NCBI RefSeq assembly: GCF_029255145.1
Contig: NZ_JAPUVQ010000111.1
Location: 13,500-77,499, forward strand
Source: Accumulibacter sp003538495
GTDB taxonomy: Bacteria > Pseudomonadota > Gammaproteobacteria > Burkholderiales > Rhodocyclaceae
DNA length: 64,000 nucleotides
Reading direction: 5' to 3'
In this document: positions 36,017 to 44,246 of the stretch, piece after piece
Layout: each line of letters opens with the position of its first letter
How positions within the stretch are numbered: position 1 is the first letter of the stretch
Program-made: the position numbers and the translations under genes
Notes under the pieces: model-generated
The model's input: the letters and a program-made list of their open reading frames with translations, nothing else
The model's database searches: none
Told to the model about the DNA's origin: nothing

Positions 36017-37377
36017 CGGAGCAGATCCGCCGCTGGCGTGCGGAAGTCAAAAACCGAGCGGCCGCGGAAGACGCTGGCGACGGCGACCGGAACGTTGAAC
36101 GAGCTGGCGTTCTGGTCTTCGAGATAGTTCGCCTTGTCGGCTTTTTCGGCCACCGTGCCGCGGGTCTGTCCAGCCGCCTTGCGGCCGGCGAAAATCAGCA
36201 CGCGGTTGCAGTTCGCCGATGCCACGCCGTCGATGATGATCGGCGCCGGCGCTGGAAGCTGGGTAAGAAGAAGCATCTCCTTCCAGTTGCTGCAGAAGGC
36301 CGGGTCTGGCGCCGCGCCGCAGTCGAGACCGTCGACGCCCTTGCTCCCGGTGACGCCAACCTGGGCCACCAACGGCAGGGGTTCGAGGCCATTCTGGATG
36401 CGTACGACGTTCTCCGCGGCAATCACGTCGTTCTGGGCCTTGATCGCGTCGTTCTGCCCTTTGAAGTAATCGAGCATGGCGCCGATAGCATCCCTGAAGT
36501 CGGCGCGCCGGATCAGGGGAGTGAAGATGTCGTCAACGGTGACGATCAGGAAGCGATCGTTGTAGAAGTCGTTTTCGGCGCCGACGAAGATCTTGCTACT
36601 GCCATCGGCGGCGACCCGGTTGTTGATGCTGCCAGCGAAGTAGTTGACCTGCCCGGCGATGGCATTGCCGTTATTGAAAGCGTCAAGGTACTGGCGGGCA
36701 TCGTAGTTGCCACCGCATTCGGCGTAAGCCGGATCGGCCAGAGCATGGCTCTGGCCCTCCAGCGCGCGGCCCGGGGCGACGATCAGCGCGGCCAGATTGG
36801 TCGCGACGACGTTGCCGTTGCTGTCCATGACGCTGATCTGGCCCTGCGTATCCCAATTCAGCACGTCGGTTTTGATGGCTTTCTGGAAGCGGCCTGAAAC
36901 CACGTACCACAGGCACTCCCCCCGCTGATCGCGAAGGGGTGCCATGCCAAGGGTGCGCCATGGAAACTTCCCGATCACCGAGGAATCCTTCCCGTTGCCG
37001 GCAAAGTTCGGCGAAACGAATCCCTCGGCCAGCACCCCTACCGGACTGAAGCCGAGATCAGGCAAGCGCAGATAGCTCGCATCGTTAACCGGCAAGCGAC
37101 TGATCGCATCCCCGATCACGGCCTCGCGGGCCTGGCCAAGTGCCGCCGCACCGTTGCGCGCGTTGGCCAGCAGCAGCTGGTTTGCATTGAGCTGGCCAGC
37201 GAACAGATAGAGACCCCACAGCGTCAGCAGCACCAGCATGGCCATCAATGCGACGCCGGCCTGCTGCCGTCTGCGGCCAGCAGCAGTGACTCGGCGGCGC
37301 CAGCGATCCGCGCTGCGCGGCGGCTGGCCCGAGCATGGGGGCAGCCGCCCGGCGAGCAAGGACGGCGGCGCGCGCAT
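36004..37377 (-). CDS. Large pilus-associated membrane-anchored protein, PilX/MshP-like N-terminus
   Basis: The 457-residue product has a basic N-terminus followed by QQAGVALMAMLVLLTLWGLYLFA, a prepilin-like hydrophobic helix that lacks the canonical GFxxxE motif, as in PilX/GspK-type proteins. The rest is a large globular region with eight or so cysteines and no domain I recognise. The ATG at 37377 begins 2 nt after the mshK-like stop; a longer frame to 37563 runs over that gene and is rejected. It probably caps or primes the pilus with the downstream pseudopilin, by analogy with GspK. Confidence 0.78.
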   Translation of the reverse strand: MRAPPSLLAGRLPPCSGQPPRSADRWRRRVTAAGRRRQQAGVALMAMLVLLTLWGLYLFAGQLNANQLLLANARNGAAALGQAREAVIGDAISRLPVNDASYLRLPDLGFSPVGVLAEGFVSPNFAGNGKDSSVIGKFPWRTLGMAPLRDQRGECLWYVVSGRFQKAIKTDVLNWDTQGQISVMDSNGNVVATNLAALIVAPGRALEGQSHALADPAYAECGGNYDARQYLDAFNNGNAIAGQVNYFAGSINNRVAADGSSKIFVGAENDFYNDRFLIVTVDDIFTPLIRRADFRDAIGAMLDYFKGQNDAIKAQNDVIAAENVVRIQNGLEPLPLVAQVGVTGSKGVDGLDCGAAPDPAFCSNWKEMLLLTQLPAPAPIIIDGVASANCNRVLIFAGRKAAGQTRGTVAEKADKANYLEDQNASSFNVPVAVASVFRGRSVFDFRTPAADLLRCLL

Positions 37378-37379
37378 GC

Positions 37380-37850
37380 CTACTTCGACCCCGCTGGCCG
37401 CGAATGGACCCGCAGCTGACCACCGTCGAGCAGGTCGATCGCTTCGCCGGTGTTGCGGTTGACGGACTGTCCGACACGCGCTCTTGCCGGTGGAGAATCG
37501 CTGGACTCGACCAGCACCTTGCCGGGGTCGCCGTGACGCGGGCTGACCGTCAAGCCATTCCACTGCTCATTTTCGTTCTGCGGACTGCCGTTCACCCACG
37601 CCGTACGCTTGCCGCTGCTGCGAACGACGACGCCGTCGATGGTCAGCGTCGGGTCCGCCGGAAGCTGCTGCTTGTCGAGAATATTCAGTTCGCGCTGGCG
37701 GTCAAGCTGCTGACGGCGCTCCGGGGTAAAGAACAGCCGGCCGACAGCTTCGTCTGCGGCGACGGCTGTCGGGCAGTTCACCAGCAGCAGGAGCCAGCTG
37801 CCCAGCGCCAAGGCAAGCCGCATGTCAGCTGGTGGCGAGACCCGGGTCAT
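37380..37850 (-). CDS. mshK: MshK-like pilus biogenesis protein
   Basis: The 156-residue product has an N-terminal signal or anchor (LALALGSWLLLLVNCPTAVA). It then has DPTLTIDGVVVRSSGKRTAWVNG and a closing GGQLRVHSRPAG. The DP(T)xxxDGVVxRxxGxxxxWVNG pattern is that of MshK and the GspC/PilP group, which bind the secretin from the periplasm. GAGGAAACC precedes ATG 37850. Position between mshJ and the minor pilins fits MSHA order. Confidence 0.72.
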   Translation of the reverse strand: MTRVSPPADMRLALALGSWLLLLVNCPTAVAADEAVGRLFFTPERRQQLDRQRELNILDKQQLPADPTLTIDGVVVRSSGKRTAWVNGSPQNENEQWNGLTVSPRHGDPGKVLVESSDSPPARARVGQSVNRNTGEAIDLLDGGQLRVHSRPAGSK

Positions 37851-37887
37851 TGGTTTCCTCTACCCCTTCCTGCTGTCGTCCTGCGGC

Positions 37888-38487
37888 CTATTTCTTGCGC
37901 ACATCGCGCAGTGTCAGCCAGTCGATTTCGCAATCGGCGAGCAAGTGTGCCCGGCCGCCACTGCGGTCATCGCCAGTGGCCGGTAGCCGTTCGACCTGGC
38001 AGCTCCTGACTCGGACCAGTGCCTTGGCCTGACGGCGCAGGTCGTCGATCAGGCGCAACAGGTCTTCTTCATGCAGCAGTTTCAGCTGGATCTTCATGGC
38101 GCTGACGAAGAAGCTGAAGTCGTCTCCCGGCTTGTCGAGCATGCGCTGTGGCGAGATCTCGTACTGCAGATCGATTAGGCGGTGCTTGTCGCGAATCTCC
38201 TTGAGCAGTTCCACCCAGTCCAGACGCTGCTCGTCGCCAATGATGCCACGCTCCGCCAGCTTGTTGAAGACAATCGACTTCTGCTTGACCTCGGTCTCCT
38301 CCTGGCGGACCTGCTTCAGCTTTCCATCGGCCTCCTGAAGCTGTGCCCGGACGAGCAGCCTGGCCTTTTGCGCATCCGCTTTGGCCTGGTTTGCGAAATA
38401 CACCGCAGCGAGCCCGACGGCGACCGCCAGCACCACCAGGAGAATGCCGGGCTGCAGCTTGCGCCAATCGGCGCGCCCGAGTTTCAT
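37888..38487 (-). CDS. mshJ: MshJ-like (PilO-type) inner-membrane protein
   Basis: The 199-residue product has one N-terminal membrane segment (GILLVVLAVAVGLAAVYFA), a coiled-coil stretch of about 50 residues and a C-terminal ferredoxin-like domain, the PilO/MshJ architecture. It forms the alignment complex with MshI and MshK. Its start overlaps the mshI stop by four bases. Confidence 0.75.
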   Translation of the reverse strand: MKLGRADWRKLQPGILLVVLAVAVGLAAVYFANQAKADAQKARLLVRAQLQEADGKLKQVRQEETEVKQKSIVFNKLAERGIIGDEQRLDWVELLKEIRDKHRLIDLQYEISPQRMLDKPGDDFSFFVSAMKIQLKLLHEEDLLRLIDDLRRQAKALVRVRSCQVERLPATGDDRSGGRAHLLADCEIDWLTLRDVRKK

Positions 38488-40025
38488 GATTCGATGGCCC
38501 GGCGGATCTGCACCTTGAAAGCCCGCGGCAGTCGCTCGTCGGCAGGAGAATCGCCGCCCTTGAGCGACTTGCCCGACTGAATATCAAAGGGCTGCTGCTG
38601 CACCTCGACTTCCAGTTTCGGGTTCCTCTTCAGGGCGTCGATCAGGCGGTTGAAAACGGCCAGCACTTGCCGCGGGTTGCTGTCCGCGCCAAGCCGCAGG
38701 GTGCCGCGCACAACAGCCGTCTCGCTACCGACCGGCAGCGGCCTGCTGCCCGGAGCGCTCGTCGTCGCGGACTGCTGTGGCGACGGGTCCTCACTCACTT
38801 TCCACTCGATGCCGTCGATCTCGACCGCTGGCACGCTCTCGAGAGCGCGGCTGATTTCGCGGTACAGGGAGTCAGGCGTGGCGCTGCCCCGTTCCAGATC
38901 GAGATATCGGTCGACGACCCGACGCAATGCTTCGTTAGTGGTCGTGAGCGGCGGGAAGGTCTTGACGATGTCCGCGTAGCGCTGGCGAGCCAGCGACGTT
39001 TCCGCGCCTAGGAGATCGACTTCCTGACTGAACCTGCGGGCGTCGACCAGCAGTTTGCCGGCCAGCAGCAGACAGCCTGCCAGTACCACCGCTGCGCTTC
39101 CACGGAAGACCGCGCGCAGCAGCCAGAGATGGTAATCGTGGCGCAGTTCATCGTTGGCAAACTGGGCACGTGGTGGATCCGTGGCCAGCAGGTTCAGGAA
39201 CAGCGGCTCGCAATGGGTATGCTCGGGAAGCGCCTTGAGACCGCACCGGCGCGCACTGTCCTCGATATCGAGGATGGTGAACGACAAGGTGTCGCGATCG
39301 ACACAACTGTTCTCGATTGCTTTCCTGGCGCTGGCGTGGGCCAGCAGGTAGGCGACGATTGGCTGCTGGCGACCAAGCAGGCGCTGGCTGACCAGATACT
39401 GTTGCAGCTTGGCCGCCTCGCTGGAAAAGGTCTGCGCTATCCCGCCGATGCTGCTGTTGTGCAGGGGTGTCAGGCGGCTGAAATGCAGTTCGCCGTTTTC
39501 CAGGTAGCTCTGACGGACGCTCTGGTCCTGAATACTCAGCAGCAGGCAGGGACCCTGAGGGACGCCGAGCTTTCTCAGCAGCAAAGGCCCGAGCAAGGGC
39601 AAGGAGTAGATTCCGACCAGGGCCACCTCGGCACGGGCCATGGTCTCCAGCCAGGGGACAAAAAACTCGTGGTTGGTGAGCGCGGCGAGCATGATGCGTT
39701 CATCCTTGCGCCGTGATTTCTGGTGCCCGAGCGACAGGGAGGTGCTCAGCCTGGTACTGAAAAAAAGTTGCCCGATCTTGCGCGCGATGATTGCCTTGCG
39801 ATCCTCGCCGCGCAGGAAGGGTATCGTCTCGATGTGGAAGCCTTCTTCCGAGACATTGACCAGGATCGAGAAAAGGCTCTTCGCGTGCTGCGCGAGATAC
39901 CGGGCGAAGGGCAATTGCCCTGCTTCGCCGGCATCGAACGATCCCTCCCCGGTGAGCACGCCGGCTTGCCAATGGAAGGCCAGCAACTGATGGCCGCTAA
40001 GGTACAGAAGACGGCGGGCGTGCAT
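38484..40025 (-). CDS. mshI: MshI-like protein (PilM/PilN-type)
   Basis: The 513-residue product has a cytoplasmic N-terminal part of about 300 residues with weak actin-like (PilM) character, one membrane segment near residue 315 (GSAAVVLAGCLLLAGKLLV) and a periplasmic part with a coiled coil and a ferredoxin-like domain as in PilN. Length and order match MshI. It links the cytoplasmic ATPase to the periplasmic alignment complex. It starts 4 nt after the mshG-like gene. Confidence 0.75.
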   Translation of the reverse strand: MHARRLLYLSGHQLLAFHWQAGVLTGEGSFDAGEAGQLPFARYLAQHAKSLFSILVNVSEEGFHIETIPFLRGEDRKAIIARKIGQLFFSTRLSTSLSLGHQKSRRKDERIMLAALTNHEFFVPWLETMARAEVALVGIYSLPLLGPLLLRKLGVPQGPCLLLSIQDQSVRQSYLENGELHFSRLTPLHNSSIGGIAQTFSSEAAKLQQYLVSQRLLGRQQPIVAYLLAHASARKAIENSCVDRDTLSFTILDIEDSARRCGLKALPEHTHCEPLFLNLLATDPPRAQFANDELRHDYHLWLLRAVFRGSAAVVLAGCLLLAGKLLVDARRFSQEVDLLGAETSLARQRYADIVKTFPPLTTTNEALRRVVDRYLDLERGSATPDSLYREISRALESVPAVEIDGIEWKVSEDPSPQQSATTSAPGSRPLPVGSETAVVRGTLRLGADSNPRQVLAVFNRLIDALKRNPKLEVEVQQQPFDIQSGKSLKGGDSPADERLPRAFKVQIRRAIES

Positions 40026-40029
40026 CGCC

Positions 40030-41235
40030 CTAGGCCTTGATCTTGCTGATCACGTCGTACACCGGCCCGAGTACCGAGAGCATGATCCAGCCGAGCAGAG
40101 CGCCCATCACAACGGTGAGCATCGGTTCGATCAGCTGCTGCATTTTTTCCACTGATTCCTTGACGTCGCGGTTATAGAAGTAGCTGACATTGATCAATGC
40201 ATCATCAAGCGCTCCGGTATTTTCGCCAACGCGCAGCATACGGATCACCAGCGGCGGGAAAAAGCCGGTACTGTGAAACGCCGCCGTGACATTCTGTCCC
40301 TCGCCGATCAGCTGTTCGACACGCTCCAGACCGCGACGGATGACCAGATTTCCGACCACATCCTGCGTTGTGCGGATCGATTCTAAGATCGGTATTCCCG
40401 AAGCGTAGAGCAGGGCGAAGGTGTTGGCAAAACGCGACAGAACGATCTTCCGCACGATACTGCCGAGAATCGGCAGTCGCAGCTTGATCCCGTCGAAGCG
40501 AAAGCGTGCCAGTGGATTGCTGTTCAGCAGCAGCTTTATACCGATGACGGCCAGCGCCGGCAGCAGCAGAAAGAGATACCAGTAGGCGACCATCAGGTCC
40601 GAGATGAAGAACAGGATCAGGGTCTGTGTCGGCAGTACTTGCCCCATGTTCTTGACGAACATCTTGAGCTGCGGAACCATGTAGATCATCAGGAAGAAGG
40701 TTGCCGCGAGGACGACCGTGCCGACGAATGCCGGGTAAGCGAGCATCTTCTTGGTTTGCGAAGCCAGTTCGTCTTCCCACTTCAGCGACTCATTGAGGCT
40801 CTGCAGGACTTCCGGCAGCCGGCCGGTTGCTTCACCGGCGCGAATCAGGCTGACGAAGACGGCGTTGAATACGCGGCGGTGACTGCCCATGGCCTGCGAC
40901 AGCGTCTGGCCGCCCTCGATCGATTCAACCAGGCTGGCGACCACTTCGCGAAAACGGGGGTGCTCGAGACTGTCGCGCAGGTCGGTCAAGCCTTCGATGA
41001 CCGGCACCCCGGCACGCACCAGTTGCTGCAGATGAAAGCAGAAATGGATCATCTCCCGGCGCGGAACACCACCGCCGGCGAACAGGCCGCTGCGGTTGCT
41101 CACCGGTTCGCCGCTGACCAGGTCGAGTTCCATGCGCCGCAGGCGCATCTCGAGGTCGACCAGGTTGAGCGCGTCTATCTTGCCGAGAGCCATTCGGCCA
41201 TCGGGGTTGACCGCCTTGTAAGTGTAGAGCGGCAC
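40030..41235 (-). CDS. mshG: Pilus assembly platform protein (GspF/PilC family, MshG-like)
   Basis: The 401-residue product has two T2SSF repeats with three membrane segments in all (FVGTVVLAATFFLMIYMVPQL; WYLFLLLPALAVIGIKLLL; GALLGWIMLSVLGPVYDVI). MIHFCFHLQQLVRAGVPVIEGL and FANTFALLYASGIPILESI are the family signatures. It is the inner-membrane platform turned by the MshE ATPase. The start is GTG 41235, five bases after the mshE stop. Confidence 0.92.
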   Translation of the reverse strand: MPLYTYKAVNPDGRMALGKIDALNLVDLEMRLRRMELDLVSGEPVSNRSGLFAGGGVPRREMIHFCFHLQQLVRAGVPVIEGLTDLRDSLEHPRFREVVASLVESIEGGQTLSQAMGSHRRVFNAVFVSLIRAGEATGRLPEVLQSLNESLKWEDELASQTKKMLAYPAFVGTVVLAATFFLMIYMVPQLKMFVKNMGQVLPTQTLILFFISDLMVAYWYLFLLLPALAVIGIKLLLNSNPLARFRFDGIKLRLPILGSIVRKIVLSRFANTFALLYASGIPILESIRTTQDVVGNLVIRRGLERVEQLIGEGQNVTAAFHSTGFFPPLVIRMLRVGENTGALDDALINVSYFYNRDVKESVEKMQQLIEPMLTVVMGALLGWIMLSVLGPVYDVISKIKA

Positions 41236-41240
41236 CGGCC

Positions 41241-42953
41241 CTACATCCGGTCGGTCAGGTCCACCACCCGGCCAACTTCCTCGAGCGCGGTGGAACCGTC
41301 GAGAACGCGCCGCAGCCCGTCGTCGGCCAGGGTGGCAAAGCCTTGCCGGCTGGCCAGAGTGCGCATTTCGCGAACGGTGCTGCGGCGGGCGATCAGCTCA
41401 TCCATATCGCCGTTGATGCGCAGCAACTCCATGATCGCCAGGCGCCCTCGGTAGCCCTGAAATTCGCAGCGCTCGCAGCCGCCAGGGCGGTAGATGACCG
41501 GTCGCGGACCATCGATCAGGTTGCCCAGCAGGCGCGCCTCGTGTGCTTCGGCCTGATAGGGGATCTTGCAGTGCAGGCACAGACGCCGCACCAGGCGCTG
41601 CGCGATGATGCCGATGATGTTGCCGGCCATGATGTCCGGCAGCACGCCGATGTCGAGCAGGCGCGGGATGGCGCCGATCGCCGAATTGGTATGCAGTGTC
41701 GAATACACCTGGTGGCCGGTCATCGCCGCCCGCAGCGCCATCTCGGCGGTGTCCGCGTCACGCACTTCGCCGACCAGAATGATGTCCGGATCCTGGCGCA
41801 TCATCGAGCGGATGCCGTTGGCGAAATCGAGTTTGACCGATTCGGCAGCCGAGGTCTGCCGAACCAGGGTCATCGGGTACTCGACCGGGTCTTCGAGCGT
41901 CATGATGTTCACGCTCTCGGAGTTGATGTGGTTGAGCACCGAGTAGAGCGTTGTCGTCTTGCCGCTGCCGGTCGGCCCGGTGACGAAAACGATACCTTCC
42001 GGGCGAGCAATCATCAGCTTGAGCTGGTCAAGCTGCTTTTCCGCGAGACCCAGGCCTTCCAGCGGCACGATTCCTTTCTGCCGGTCGAGAATGCGCAGAA
42101 CGATGTTCTCGCCGTGAATCGTCGGTTGTGCCGAAACCCGAAAATCGATCTGCCGGCCACGCATGTTGAGCGAAATGCGGCCGTCCTGGGGGGCGCGGGT
42201 CTCGGCGATGTTCATCCCCGAAAGGACCTTGATCCGCACCGCCATTGCCGGCCAGTAGGTCTTATGCAGCGAGCGGATCTGCCGCAGCATGCCGTCGATG
42301 CGGTAGCGGATGCGTAGAAAGCTCGCTTCCGGCTCGAAGTGGATGTCGGACGAATCGCGCTTGACAGCATCGGTCAGCACCGAGTCGATCAGACGGACCA
42401 CCGGCTGGCTGTACTCGTCGGCCGACGATTGCAGGCCGCGAAAGTCGATCTCGCCGGTTTCGATTTCGTGCAGGATGCCGTCGATCGACAGTTCATGGCC
42501 GTAGTACTGGTCGATGGCGCGATCGATCTCGGTCTCGCCGGCGAGCAGGGTGTCGATCTCGATCTCGTCGCCGGCGAGGTCGCGGATCCGGTCCAGCGCA
42601 ACGATATCGTTGATGTCGGCGATGGCCACGGTCAAGCGCCGGTTTTCTGCGTCGTAGTCGAGCGGCAGCAGATGGTGGCGCTTGGCGAGATCGCGCGGGA
42701 CGTATTTCAGCGATGCTGGGTCGATGATCGCCTTCGACAGGTCGACGCTCTGTTTTCCGAGGCTTTCCGACAGCGCGTCGCGCAGGGTCGCCTCGGAGAC
42801 GAAACCCAGCAGGACCAGCAGCTTGCCGATCGGCCGATTGGCCTTCATCTGCTCGAGCAGGGCGATGCGCAGCTGATCTTCGCTGAGGATGCCCTTGCTG
42901 ATCAGGATCTGACCAAGGGGCCGCGAGTGGGTATGGGCGACTGGCGCGTTCAT
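41241..42953 (-). CDS. mshE: Pilus assembly ATPase (GspE/PilB family, MshE-like)
   Basis: The 570-residue product has an N-terminal MshEN-type domain (LGQILISKGILSEDQLRIAL), which binds cyclic di-GMP in MshE. The motor domain follows, with Walker A GPTGSGKTTT, an Asp box, Walker B ILVGEVRDADTAE, His box STLHTNSA and a four-Cys zinc site (CLHCK...CERC). It powers pilus extension. The MshEN motif makes c-di-GMP control likely. ATG 42953 is preferred; an in-frame TTG lies at 42971. Neither has a strong ribosome-binding site. Confidence 0.93.
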   Translation of the reverse strand: MNAPVAHTHSRPLGQILISKGILSEDQLRIALLEQMKANRPIGKLLVLLGFVSEATLRDALSESLGKQSVDLSKAIIDPASLKYVPRDLAKRHHLLPLDYDAENRRLTVAIADINDIVALDRIRDLAGDEIEIDTLLAGETEIDRAIDQYYGHELSIDGILHEIETGEIDFRGLQSSADEYSQPVVRLIDSVLTDAVKRDSSDIHFEPEASFLRIRYRIDGMLRQIRSLHKTYWPAMAVRIKVLSGMNIAETRAPQDGRISLNMRGRQIDFRVSAQPTIHGENIVLRILDRQKGIVPLEGLGLAEKQLDQLKLMIARPEGIVFVTGPTGSGKTTTLYSVLNHINSESVNIMTLEDPVEYPMTLVRQTSAAESVKLDFANGIRSMMRQDPDIILVGEVRDADTAEMALRAAMTGHQVYSTLHTNSAIGAIPRLLDIGVLPDIMAGNIIGIIAQRLVRRLCLHCKIPYQAEAHEARLLGNLIDGPRPVIYRPGGCERCEFQGYRGRLAIMELLRINGDMDELIARRSTVREMRTLASRQGFATLADDGLRRVLDGSTALEEVGRVVDLTDRM

Positions 42954-43004
42954 CGTCGGATTGGCCGGCAAATCAGCTGCGGCGGTCGCTGCCCATCGCC
43001 GGAA

Positions 43005-44246
43005 TCAGGGTTGCAGTTCAAGGATGCGTTTCGCTGCCGCATCGCGGTCGAAGGCACTGGGCCACGTGGCCGCGGCGCTCAAGGCCATCCGGTAGTACTG
43101 TGCGGCCAGCTTCTTCTGGCGAAGGTGGTCGAGGCTGACCGCGACGTTGTAGATATAGTCGGCGTTGCCCGGCTCCAGAGCGTAGGCCTGAAAATAGGCT
43201 TGCTGCGCGTCACTCCATCGTGCCTGCCGGACATACTGGTTGCCGAGCGCAAAATAGAGCGCGGGCGACTCGGGCTGGCTGGCCAGCAAGGTCTTCAGGC
43301 GGCTCTCCGACTGCCCCGCGTCGCTCGCTCCACGCAGGTTGATCAGTGCCGCCTGGGCGGTGACGTCGGTCGGGTCGGATTCGAGTACTTGCAGATAGAA
43401 AGCCTGCGCCCGCTCGCTTTGCCCCTGACGAGCAGCGATCGCTGCCACCCCGAGCAGCGCGTCGGCATTCCGCGGATCGCCGCGCAGCACCTGCTCGTAG
43501 CCACGCAGGGCGTCGTCCAGCCGGTCCGCCTGCCAGGCCTGGTAGGCCCGGTCGAGCGCCTGCACCTGTTGCTGCCGGCGGTTGCTGCGCTGAAAAACCT
43601 CCGGCTCGGCGGTGCGTGGGCGAGCGGCCTCGCTGCTCACGCGCGGGGCGCGCGACGACGACTCTGCCGTCCTGCCTGGCGGCGGCAAGGACGGTGGCTC
43701 GGCCGGCATCGCGGGGGGCGCGACGACTGCTTCTGCGGTCGGCGTGATCGCTGCCGGGGTCGCGCTGGCCGGCAGCACCGGCGGCCCCGGTGGCCGCCCG
43801 GTCGTCGTCGGCGCCATCAGGACCGCGCCACTGATGGACTGCAGCTGCCACCAGAAATAGCCGCTGATCCCTGCTGCCGCCACGCCGACCAATCCCAGGA
43901 ACAGCCATAGGGACGTACGAGAGCGTGGCAGCTGCTTGACGGCAAAGATGTTTCGCGCCGCGTTGCGTTCGGCAGACTGACGAGGATCGGCGTCGGTCGG
44001 CTGCGCTTCCGGCGATGGCGTGCGCCTTCTCGGCGGCGCGCTGGTGGCCGCAGCAGCCAGGTCCGCATCGACTCCAGCGAGTTCCTCGGCCAGCGACGGG
44101 AGCGTCTGACCAGCCGCAGGCGGCGGGCTTTCCAGCGGGTCAAGGCGCAACTCGCCTGGCGAAGCGGCCGTTGCCGGTCGAGCGCCGGCACTGGCCAGGC
44201 GCTTGGCTTCCTCGGCACGCCGCAGAGCGTCCATCAGCAGACTCAC
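43005..44246 (-). CDS. mshN: TPR protein, MshN-like
   Basis: The 413-residue product starts MSLLMDALRRAEEAKR, a typical MshN beginning. It has a Pro/Ala-rich cytoplasmic region, one membrane segment near 120 (LWLFLGLVGVAAAGISGYFWW), and at least four C-terminal TPR units (for example AYQAWQADRLDDALRGYEQVL). It probably scaffolds the secretin or assembly ATPase. Its start overlaps the mshL stop in an ATGA. Confidence 0.8.
   Translation of the reverse strand: MSLLMDALRRAEEAKRLASAGARPATAASPGELRLDPLESPPPAAGQTLPSLAEELAGVDADLAAAATSAPPRRRTPSPEAQPTDADPRQSAERNAARNIFAVKQLPRSRTSLWLFLGLVGVAAAGISGYFWWQLQSISGAVLMAPTTTGRPPGPPVLPASATPAAITPTAEAVVAPPAMPAEPPSLPPPGRTAESSSRAPRVSSEAARPRTAEPEVFQRSNRRQQQVQALDRAYQAWQADRLDDALRGYEQVLRGDPRNADALLGVAAIAARQGQSERAQAFYLQVLESDPTDVTAQAALINLRGASDAGQSESRLKTLLASQPESPALYFALGNQYVRQARWSDAQQAYFQAYALEPGNADYIYNVAVSLDHLRQKKLAAQYYRMALSAAATWPSAFDRDAAAKRILELQP

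Noticed and set aside
37378..37563. Upstream extension of the PilX-like gene
   Set aside because: It runs through the mshK-like gene in another frame; the ATG at 37377 two bases after that gene is the better start.
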